The notes under the pieces: generated by a model
The model's input: the letters and a program-made list of their open reading frames with translations, nothing else
Told to the model about the DNA's origin: nothing
Databases searched by the model: none
Assembly: GCF_900094835.1 (NCBI RefSeq)
Contig: NZ_FMAO01000004.1
Location: 1 to 64,000 of the forward strand
DNA: 64,000 nucleotides
Source: Weissella bombi
Lineage (GTDB): Bacteria; Bacillota; Bacilli; Lactobacillales; Lactobacillaceae
Direction: 5' to 3'
Part shown: piece by piece, positions 36,814 through 46,501 of the stretch
Layout of the letters: each line of letters starts with the position of its first letter
How positions within the stretch are numbered: position 1 is the stretch's first letter
Translations under genes and position numbers: made by a program

Positions 36814-37311
36814 TTACGCACAATGATTTTCTTTAATCACCTGCTGTAATAATTTTAAACGGCGGTAATAAGTCATGCGATGAATTTTCAAACGCAGACA
36901 CCGTTTGGCAACAATATCATCTGGATACATAACAAAATCAGTCATCAACTGCTTTAAGGATTGTCCTTGATCAGCAAGTAACTTATCAAACGTCATTAAC
37001 AGTTCTAGTTGCGCAAAATTTTGTTCATCACCAATCTCTTCTGGTAGCTCGTTTGTAAACAGATGTTTCGTTTCATAGCGCTTAGCACCACGTTGTAAGT
37101 CACGTAATCGCCACAATAACCACTTAAACAAAGCTGGGTTGTCGCGCGTTTGCAACTCTTCGCCAGCTAATAACCGTTTTAACACTAATAATCGTAGTTC
37201 TTGTAAATAGTCTTCAAAATTAATGCTGCGCCGATACACACCACCAGCTTTTAAAACACCATAAATCATTAATTCATATTGTTGTAGTTTTGCTGCTAAT
37301 TCTTTAGTCAT
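36814..37311 (-). CDS. Sigma-70-like alternative sigma factor (SigH/ComX-like)
   Basis: A 165-residue protein with a region 2-like start (YGVLKAGGVYRRSINFEDYLQELRLLVLKRL), a WLLWRLRDLQRGAKRYE segment and a C-terminal region 4-like helix-turn-helix (AKRCLRLKIHRMTYYRRLKLLQQ). Length and layout fit the small SigH/ComX-type sigma factors of lactobacilli that switch on late competence genes. AAGGAG lies 7 nt before ATG. It heads a likely transcript with the ComK-like gene and ogt. Confidence 0.7.
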   Translation of the reverse strand: MTKELAAKLQQYELMIYGVLKAGGVYRRSINFEDYLQELRLLVLKRLLAGEELQTRDNPALFKWLLWRLRDLQRGAKRYETKHLFTNELPEEIGDEQNFAQLELLMTFDKLLADQGQSLKQLMTDFVMYPDDIVAKRCLRLKIHRMTYYRRLKLLQQVIKENHCA

Positions 37312-37375
37312 TGCAAACTCCTTCGGTCATATTTTTTGTTACCATAACACCAGAATTTGTTTGCATAACCATAGA

Positions 37376-37415
37376 AATACGTATAACTACCAGAAAGCAA
37401 GATTCACCACGTATT
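37376..37415. promoter_or_regulatory. Inverted repeat upstream of the sigma-factor gene
   Basis: Arms AATACGT (37376-37382) and ACGTATT (37409-37415), 26 bp apart, about 65-100 bp before the sigma gene start. The left arm extends into the palindrome ATACGTAT. It could be an operator, but nothing else supports it. Confidence 0.25.
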
Positions 37416-37542
37416 ACTGCACCATTTCATAAATTTGAATGACCATAATTTTCATTCGTTTTTATTATAAAAAGGGGTAGACAACCAAAACCGTCTTAAA
37501 CTAGCATGCACATTAAACATAAAATGTCGTTAGCTTTAGCAT

Positions 37543-37977
37543 TTATTCCCAATCCAAAACGGCTTCAATACTGTAGTTATCACTACCACTTAATAGCTGT
37601 GAAACACAGCAACGATTCTCTACTTCACTAACTAACGCCCGAGTTTGTGGTAAAGTCTGTCCTGGTACACATACTTGTGCATGAACCAAAAATTCATAGC
37701 GTCCCTTCCCCTTTACGTATGAAATTTTTGCATGCGCCTTCGCCTGCTCATTAATATGATGCTCTTTTAAAATCACTTCCATAGTACCAACTAGACAAGT
37801 ACACAACGACATTCCCAATAGTTGTTCCGGATTTGTACCTGGTTCGTCACTTAAAGGACTGCTTGTTTCTACAGAAATGCCATTTTCAGCATAAGCATGT
37901 CCGTTTAATCCTTCTACATTGTAGGTATCAGTCGTATACATCGCTTTATCCCATCGAATATCATTTTTCATCATCAT
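37543..37977 (-). CDS. OsmC/Ohr-family peroxiredoxin
   Basis: A 144-residue OsmC-fold protein. The two conserved Cys lie in LLGMSLCTCLVGTMEV and ENRCCVSQLLSG, the pair that reduces organic hydroperoxides in Ohr/OsmC enzymes. Three ATGs in a row start the frame after GGGGGGA; the third (37969-37971) has the best spacing. A cre-like site lies about 30 bp upstream. It is a single gene. Confidence 0.87.
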   Translation of the reverse strand: MMMKNDIRWDKAMYTTDTYNVEGLNGHAYAENGISVETSSPLSDEPGTNPEQLLGMSLCTCLVGTMEVILKEHHINEQAKAHAKISYVKGKGRYEFLVHAQVCVPGQTLPQTRALVSEVENRCCVSQLLSGSDNYSIEAVLDWE

Positions 37978-38003
37978 TCCCCCCTGTTTTCATATAAACC
38001 ATT

Positions 38004-38017
38004 TGTAACCGCTTTCC
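38004..38017. promoter_or_regulatory. cre-like site upstream of the OsmC gene
   Basis: TGTAACCGCTTTCC matches TGWAANCGNTNWCA apart from the last base. Confidence 0.6.
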
Positions 38018-38043
38018 ATGAATAAAACACGCACCAACACTAA

Positions 38044-38075
38044 CAAAAAAGTGTCATACATTAATTGCATGACAC
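38044..38075 (-). terminator. Terminator of the pstS-like gene
   Basis: Minus strand GTGTCATGC, 7-nt loop, GTATGACAC (one G-U), then TTTTTT. Confidence 0.85.
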
Positions 38076-38101
38076 CTAATAAATTTATCTACCAAGTAGG
38101 A

Positions 38102-38977
38102 TTACTTTTTAGTAACATCACCATCAGCATTTTTCTTAACTTGCATGTCGCTCATTGGGATATAACCTAATTTTTTAACCGTACTTTTCATCGCATTCGA
38201 CTTCATAAATTTAATATATTTTGTTGTATTTTTATCTGTTTTCTTTGTGGTATACATATGTTCGTATGCCCAAATTGACCATTTATTTTTTTGAACATTC
38301 TTTTCCGTTGGGTGTACTTTATCAATTGAGACAGGTTTTAAGTTTTTAGCCTGACTACCTGACGTATATGAAAATGCTAAGTATGAAATTGCACCAGGTG
38401 TGGTCGAGACGATTTTTTGCACAGCACCATTATCATCTTGTTCTTGTGATGTTTTAGCAGTTTTACCATCTAACACTTCTTGTTCAAATGTAAATCGTGT
38501 CCCTGATCCTTGTGCACGATTAATCACTGAAATCTTTTGATCTTGACCACCGACTTCTTGCCAATTAGTAATCTTACCTGTGAAAATATCACGCAGTTGA
38601 TCCATTGATAAATTGGCTACTTTAACATCTGCGTTAACAACTGGTGTGATACCGACAACAGCTACTTTATGATCCTTTAATTTTTTAGCATTAATACCGT
38701 CTTTTTGTTCAGCAAAAATATCTGAATTACCAATTGTCACGTTACCTTTACCAACTTGACTTAGTCCGGCACCTGAACCACCACCTTGAACGTTAACCGT
38801 TACGCCAGAATTACGATTACTAAATTCTTCAGCAACTTGAGCAGCTAAAGGCTGTAATGCAGTTGACCCAACCGCCGTTACCTGTTTTGTTGAGGCAGCA
38901 TGAACAGTAGTTCCCACGAACCCACCAGCAGCAATAATACTTGCTGTTCCTACTAACAATAACCCTTTTTTCATCAC
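38102..38977 (-). CDS. pstS: PstS-like phosphate-binding protein, secreted
   Basis: A 291-residue periplasmic-binding-type protein of the phosphate family: ITAVGSTALQPLA-type start (VTAVGSTALQPLAAQVAEEF), VQGGGSGAGLSQV, then VINRAQGSGTRFTFE and TPGAISYLAFSY. The Sec signal peptide ends HAAS, and no lipobox Cys is seen, so membrane anchoring is unclear. pstCAB are not nearby. Possible PhoP-box repeats lie about 115 bp upstream. It is a single gene with its own terminator. Confidence 0.85.
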   Translation of the reverse strand: MMKKGLLLVGTASIIAAGGFVGTTVHAASTKQVTAVGSTALQPLAAQVAEEFSNRNSGVTVNVQGGGSGAGLSQVGKGNVTIGNSDIFAEQKDGINAKKLKDHKVAVVGITPVVNADVKVANLSMDQLRDIFTGKITNWQEVGGQDQKISVINRAQGSGTRFTFEQEVLDGKTAKTSQEQDDNGAVQKIVSTTPGAISYLAFSYTSGSQAKNLKPVSIDKVHPTEKNVQKNKWSIWAYEHMYTTKKTDKNTTKYIKFMKSNAMKSTVKKLGYIPMSDMQVKKNADGDVTKK

Positions 38978-39089
38978 AAACTCCTTCTATGGTAGTTCTA
39001 ACATAAAAAACGATAAACAGAATTAACATTGTCCTCAATTAAGACACTTTTATTCTATTAAACATTTGTCATGGTTTAATAGGGAGTTC

Positions 39090-39116
39090 ATGTTAGTTTG
39101 GTGTTATTTGTGTAAA
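39090..39116 (-). promoter_or_regulatory. Possible PhoP box upstream of pstS
   Basis: On the minus strand TTTACA, TAACAC and TAACAT occur at 10-11 bp periods, like the TTAACA direct repeats bound by PhoP in Firmicutes. It lies about 115 bp from the start codon, so a promoter between must be assumed. Confidence 0.4.
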
Positions 39117-39242
39117 CATTTGCCTTACAAACTTTTTATTTTGTAAATTTACCAAAAATATCCTAAATTTTTATTTTTCAGCCCCTTTCACGCCACTTGC
39201 ATGTCATAATAGTATGTATAAATAAATTTTTGGGAGATCTAT

Positions 39243-39785
39243 ATGCTTAGTATGAATGAATTGATTCAACAACTACAAGACATCAAAGAGGCTTCATCAG
39301 AAGTCACTAAAGTTCCTGGTGCCAAGACAATTTACTTAGGTGCTGGTTGGTTTTCAGAACAACAAATTGATACCTTAATTGCTTCATATAAAGCATTAAA
39401 TAACAATCCAACAATCAGCTACGTTCACGTACCTTTGCTTAACCAATTTGAAGGTCAAGCCTTTGACGAAAATGGTGATTTTGAACCTGACTTTAAATGG
39501 GCTGTTGCAACATACAATGCTGATATCACTGCAATTCAAAATTCCGACGTTACATTAGGTGTTATTACTGCTGGTAATGAAGATAGTGGTACTGCCTTTG
39601 AGTTAGGTTACGCCAATGCTCTTGGCCGCCCAACAGTTGCATTTTATGATGGTGACTGGGTTGCAAACCCAATTAACTTGATGCCAGCAATCGGTCCATC
39701 ATCATATGTTCGTTCAACTGATGAACTAGCTACTTTTGATTTCATGAGTATTGCAACACGTATTTATGACGGTAAGATTATTTAA
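39243..39785 (+). CDS. Nucleoside 2-deoxyribosyltransferase
   Basis: Exchanges bases between deoxynucleosides in salvage. It has 180 residues with IYLGAGWFSEQQ at the start, YNADITAIQNSDVTLGV, and the catalytic Glu region GNEDSGTAFELGYANA. GGGAGA lies 5 nt before the ATG. It has its own terminator, is a single gene and is divergent from pstS. Confidence 0.9.
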   Translation: MLSMNELIQQLQDIKEASSEVTKVPGAKTIYLGAGWFSEQQIDTLIASYKALNNNPTISYVHVPLLNQFEGQAFDENGDFEPDFKWAVATYNADITAIQNSDVTLGVITAGNEDSGTAFELGYANALGRPTVAFYDGDWVANPINLMPAIGPSSYVRSTDELATFDFMSIATRIYDGKII

Positions 39786-39787
39786 TC

Positions 39788-39830
39788 AAAAAGAGGACAT
39801 CGCAATATATATTGCGATATCCTCTTTTTT
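39788..39830. terminator. Bidirectional terminator between the deoxyribosyltransferase and gntR genes
   Basis: AAAAAGAGGA and ATCGCAAT arms (39788-39806) pair with ATTGCGAT and TCCTCTTTTT (39811-39830). Runs on both sides serve both convergent genes. Confidence 0.85.
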
Positions 39831-40563
39831 AAAGCTTTTTAAACATAAATAACTTCGTTAAATTAGCATCATAACTCAACTTCGAAAAAGCAATAAGCTG
39901 TCCTGCACTTAAATACGTTTCATCATAAACATTCAATACTGGTGAAGATACATCTTTTTTAAAGAATTCTGCCATTTCATCATTCATTAAATCGGCTTCA
40001 ATTGTTGAATCTTGAAATCCTAATTTTAAATGATCATCATTTTCTATAAAATTAAATAATGAGCCGTATAAAGCTTTATCGGGTATTTCCGACACATAGT
40101 CACGCAAATAATAAGACTGTTCGTAAAGGAATGGTTCATCGTCTGCGTACCGTAAACGTTTAACACTCCACAGTGAAGTTTTTCCATCTAATTTTGTACC
40201 TAATGGTAAAAATTCAGCTTGATTCACCGTTAACTCATTAATACTTGCTTTTAACGTTTTTAATTGTCGCCCCTGTCTAGCAATTTCATCCGTCATACCG
40301 ACAATATTCTGTAATGAAATAGCTTGCCTATCTAACCTCGGTCTTACAAAAGTACCTAATCCATGAGCTTGAAATGTGTAACCCATGTTACTTATTTTTT
40401 TTAATGCCTGTCTAAGTGTGTACCTTGTAACCTGATACCTTGCCATTAACTCTGGTTCAGGTGGTAATTTATTGGCTGCGTCCCCAATCGTATTAGCCTG
40501 AATTTCGGCAATAATTTTTTTCACTAGCATATCAATGGCTAACGAGCTTGATCTTTGTACCAT
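39829..40563 (-). CDS. GntR-family regulator with UTRA domain
   Basis: A 244-residue protein. The N-terminal winged helix (LPPEPELMARYQVTRYTLRQAL, YTFQAHGLGTFV) is followed by a UTRA effector domain (residues about 90-240). UTRA-GntR proteins next to PTS/6-phospho-glucosidase genes usually sense the phosphorylated sugar. It lies 85 bp after the glucosidase gene and likely controls that operon. GAGG supports the ATG. Confidence 0.87.
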   Translation of the reverse strand: MVQRSSSLAIDMLVKKIIAEIQANTIGDAANKLPPEPELMARYQVTRYTLRQALKKISNMGYTFQAHGLGTFVRPRLDRQAISLQNIVGMTDEIARQGRQLKTLKASINELTVNQAEFLPLGTKLDGKTSLWSVKRLRYADDEPFLYEQSYYLRDYVSEIPDKALYGSLFNFIENDDHLKLGFQDSTIEADLMNDEMAEFFKKDVSSPVLNVYDETYLSAGQLIAFSKLSYDANLTKLFMFKKL

Positions 40564-40648
40564 AATAATTTACCTCTTCTATAAATTAATGATACCAGCC
40601 GAACTCTAACGCAAATATCCGTTAATCTTTAGTAAGCCCCTTAATTTA

Positions 40649-43454
<2,806 letters not shown>

Positions 43455-43472
43455 AATAAAGTCTCTTTTCTA

Positions 43473-43964
43473 TTATTGTAAACTTGCTTTAAAAGCCTTT
43501 AACTGTTGTAGGTAACGATCCTTATCATGACTAATTAGCCATACTCTTCTGTGGATGAACAAGCAAACCATAATGCCAACAAATAATGTTATTAAAATCA
43601 CCTGTGTACTTTGTTCATTAATAAATGGATAAAACGGATGACTAACCCCCGCCAATGTTGCACCCATTAGAATAACGTTACATAGTAACTGCACCCAATA
43701 TCCAATACTTGTAATCGACAATGAATTATCAGGATGCCAATATTTACGTGTCTGTTCAATACTAATAATGGTATCTATAACAAGTAAACTTGCTGGTAGC
43801 AACCAGTACCAACCTGGTGCACCCATTAGCAAGATAGCCCAATATAAATTAGTAAAAAAGAAACCCGCTGTTACATATCGAAATAATAAAAATCGATTAA
43901 AAGACATACTTTGTAAACTTAATTCTTTTTGTCTTTGTTTTCTTTTACTTTGTTCACCTGACAT
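43473..43964 (-). CDS. Membrane protein of unknown function in the cellobiose PTS operon
   Basis: A 163-residue protein with a very basic N-terminus (KRKQRQKE) and four predicted membrane helices (about 29-48, 53-70, 89-108, 122-140). It is the first gene after the cre/promoter and lies 18 bp before EIIC. The start MSGEQSKRKQ is preferred because GAGGGGG is 6 nt before it. No PTS domain is recognised; a helper for the permease is possible. Confidence 0.65.
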   Translation of the reverse strand: MSGEQSKRKQRQKELSLQSMSFNRFLLFRYVTAGFFFTNLYWAILLMGAPGWYWLLPASLLVIDTIISIEQTRKYWHPDNSLSITSIGYWVQLLCNVILMGATLAGVSHPFYPFINEQSTQVILITLFVGIMVCLFIHRRVWLISHDKDRYLQQLKAFKASLQ

Positions 43965-44076
43965 CGTCATCCCCCTCTGAATAAATCAATATCATACTTT
44001 CAGAACACGGTGCTCGTGTTAATACCATTAACATAAATTCATCCCTCATACTCTCTAAACTCATTCGAACGAGTAA

Positions 44077-44114
44077 ATTATAACACTACATTCTGTTTTG
44101 TGAAAGCGCTTTCT
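44077..44114 (-). promoter_or_regulatory. Promoter and cre of the cellobiose PTS operon
   Basis: Minus strand -35 TTTCAC, 17-bp spacer, -10 TATAAT. The cre TGAAAGCGCTTTCT (44101-44114) covers the -35 and matches consensus at all but the last base. Strong CcpA repression is predicted. Confidence 0.82.
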
Positions 44115-44122
44115 TTTCCAAT

Positions 44123-44147
44123 AAAAAAATAACCAAACAAAGGCTAA
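44123..44147. repeat. 25-bp direct repeat, left copy
   Basis: Identical over 25 bp to 48998-49022. This copy lies between the cellobiose operon cre and the terminator of the GPH symporter gene. It has no pairing partner here and no evident local role. Confidence 0.9.
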
Positions 44148-44205
44148 AAAACTGAAGTGCCCCATAATCGTTAGATTGTATGTCTAACAATTATGGGGCA
44201 CTTCA
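44144..44205 (-). terminator. Terminator of the GPH symporter operon
   Basis: Twenty-three-bp stem (44153-44175 with 44183-44205) with one G-U, 7-nt loop, then TTTTTT on the minus strand. Confidence 0.92.
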
Positions 44206-44240
44206 TATACGAGAATCATTTTAATCATTACTATATATTT

Positions 44241-45578
44241 TTAGCTAGCACGATTCAACAAATCTTGCTTAATTTGTTCTTCTCTTCTTTCAAATTTTGG
44301 ATACATTAGCATAATTGCAGCTCCAATCATGAAACAAATAGCTGGTAACCAGATAAATGAAAACTTAATACCAACTAAGGCAGAAGCCGTTTGATGATGA
44401 TGCGCTACATAGCCAGAAGCTGCCATAATCTTAGAAGGCAAGAAACCACCCAATCCTGATCCCATCTTAATACAGAAAGCACTACCAATTGCAGTTAGGA
44501 ATCCAGCGGAACGAATACCTGTTTTCCATTCTCCGTAATCCACCGTATCAGATAACATAGCAAACGGCATAGAAACAGCTATTCCGGTTCCAATAGACGT
44601 AAATATCCATGCGGCGGCAATCAACGTAAAACTATTACCAACAAATCCCATCAAAATCTGACCGATTGATGCAATTGAAAAGCCAATAATTAATGTTTGT
44701 CCCTTCGAAAACTTTCGAACCATAAATGGAATTAAAATATTTCCAACCACTTGGAATAATACTAAACCATTTAATAATGAAGCATAATTTTGATGTCCTA
44801 AATTATACTGTGCATAATAAATAACTGTTGAAGTACGCACTGTATTTCCTAACCAGTACATAACATTAGCCAACACAACAATAATCCAAGGCCAATTTCC
44901 CATCATTGCTTTGAAACTATCCTTAATTGGAATACTCTGAACTTCTACGGGACCAGAATTTACCTCTTGTGTCTTAGCAAATGCAAATATAAACATTAGA
45001 ATACCAATAACAGAGTAAATTACTGCTGTTATCGCAAATCCTTTTTGGTCATTACCCCCACCAAAAAAAGCAACAAGTGGCAAGGTAAACGAGGCAGTTA
45101 CAAAATAACCAATGTTACCACCGACCATACGGTATGAATTTAGTTTCACACGTTCATTTGAGTCATTACTTAAGTTTGGCAAAATAGACGTAATCGGTGT
45201 TGAAATACCTGTATAAATTATTCCCGTAACAAGGTATGTTATTAACGCATAAATTCCTTTTTGTGTAGTTGAAAGGTCTGGTGACAAAAATGATAACGTT
45301 AAAAATATACCAAATGGTGCAGCTAACCACAAAAACCATGGTCTACTTTGACCGTATTTTGAATGCGTATGATCGATAATTAATCCCCAAATAGGTGCAT
45401 CTAACGAATCAATAACACGCGCAACTAATAAAATAGTTCCAGCTGCCCCAACAGATATTCCAAAAACATCAGTATAAAAATATAAAATAAAACTTGTCAA
45501 CGTACAATATAACAAATTTCCAGCCGTATCAGTACTAGCATAAGCCAAAATATTTGTCATGCTCAGTTTCTTTTGCAT
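44241..45578 (-). CDS. GPH-family sugar:cation symporter (MFS)
   Basis: A 445-residue, twelve-helix transporter of the glycoside-pentoside-hexuronide family (VARVIDSLDAPIWGLIIDHT, SRPWFLWLAAPFG, YGEWKTGIRSAGF). The start MQKKLSMTN with GGGGAG 7 nt upstream is preferred over an in-frame TTG. It is the last gene of a cassette with an AraC regulator and a 785-residue presumed glycan-active protein, so it probably imports that protein's substrate, an oligosaccharide, glycoside or hexuronide. Confidence 0.88.
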   Translation of the reverse strand: MQKKLSMTNILAYASTDTAGNLLYCTLTSFILYFYTDVFGISVGAAGTILLVARVIDSLDAPIWGLIIDHTHSKYGQSRPWFLWLAAPFGIFLTLSFLSPDLSTTQKGIYALITYLVTGIIYTGISTPITSILPNLSNDSNERVKLNSYRMVGGNIGYFVTASFTLPLVAFFGGGNDQKGFAITAVIYSVIGILMFIFAFAKTQEVNSGPVEVQSIPIKDSFKAMMGNWPWIIVVLANVMYWLGNTVRTSTVIYYAQYNLGHQNYASLLNGLVLFQVVGNILIPFMVRKFSKGQTLIIGFSIASIGQILMGFVGNSFTLIAAAWIFTSIGTGIAVSMPFAMLSDTVDYGEWKTGIRSAGFLTAIGSAFCIKMGSGLGGFLPSKIMAASGYVAHHHQTASALVGIKFSFIWLPAICFMIGAAIMLMYPKFERREEQIKQDLLNRAS

Positions 45579-45602
45579 CTTTTTTCTCCCCAATTTTCAT
45601 AA

Positions 45603-46466
45603 TCATTTTTTGTAAGTTACCCTGTATGCTTTCGGCGACATACCTGTTAACTTTTTAAATCTACTTGTAAATGAAACATATGTCTCAAATCCCACCAATT
45701 CTGCAATATTTTTTATTAATTTGTTAGTGTGTATTAAATATTGCTTAGCTGTTTCAATACGCATTTCTTCTAACAACTCCATAGCTGTTTTGCCATAAAC
45801 ATTCGTCATAACTCGAGCAATATAATTTACATGCAAATGAAACTCATTAGAAAGGATTTTATTATCAATATGTTCTTCTAAATGCTCTTCCAAATACAGA
45901 TGTACCTTTTCTGCTAATAATGTCGTACGATCTTTCAAAATTCCACGATTATCAATGTATTTTAAAAATTTTAAAAACAATTCTTCTGTGTACCAAATAC
46001 TATCAATACGAACATTATCTGTACTTTTTTGTATTTCATTCAATAGGTTAAAAATTAAATCTGGTTCCGTAATCTTACCCAATTTTGGCAACTGTAACGT
46101 GTACGATTTTTGATGAAAATGTAACTCTGGAATGGGTAATTCCGAAACAAATCTCACTGGAAAATCACTTTGTTGCCAACGTGAAGTTGTATATATGTGC
46201 ATCCAGAAAAAACTTGTTGTCTCTTCGCATGGTTTCCAAGAAAAATGTTCAGCGTCTGGTAAAAGAATAAACATTTCATTCGCATGTACGGTGTACTTTT
46301 GAGTGTTTTCTTGCAAAAATAGCGTTCCTTTTTTCACAAAAATTAAATCAAAAAAGCCAATATTATGTCTGTGCACGTGCATTTCACCTGAAGAAAAAGT
46401 TGTATAATTTCCCTCGATAAAACTCGGAAATGGGGGCATAGAAATCGAAATAGTCTGTTTATCCAT
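45603..46466 (-). CDS. AraC-family regulator with cupin sensor
   Basis: A 287-residue protein. An N-terminal cupin (MHVHRHNIGFFDLIFVKKGT, VHANEMFILLPDAEHF) is followed by two C-terminal helix-turn-helices (LSNEFHLHVNYIARVM; NIAELVGFETYVSFTSRFKKLTGMSP-type). AraC proteins of this layout activate sugar-use operons. The start MDKQTISISMP with AAGGGAG upstream is preferred. It lies between the symporter and 785-residue protein genes, 11-24 bp from each. Confidence 0.87.
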   Translation of the reverse strand: MDKQTISISMPPFPSFIEGNYTTFSSGEMHVHRHNIGFFDLIFVKKGTLFLQENTQKYTVHANEMFILLPDAEHFSWKPCEETTSFFWMHIYTTSRWQQSDFPVRFVSELPIPELHFHQKSYTLQLPKLGKITEPDLIFNLLNEIQKSTDNVRIDSIWYTEELFLKFLKYIDNRGILKDRTTLLAEKVHLYLEEHLEEHIDNKILSNEFHLHVNYIARVMTNVYGKTAMELLEEMRIETAKQYLIHTNKLIKNIAELVGFETYVSFTSRFKKLTGMSPKAYRVTYKK

Positions 46467-46501
46467 TACTTTTCTCCCTTTAATTACCAAATCTTAGAAC
46501 A

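Noticed and set aside
36790-36823. Upstream start of the ComK-like gene overlapping the sigma gene
   Set aside because: The added codons lack similarity and the ribosome site GAGG fits the ATG at 36790.
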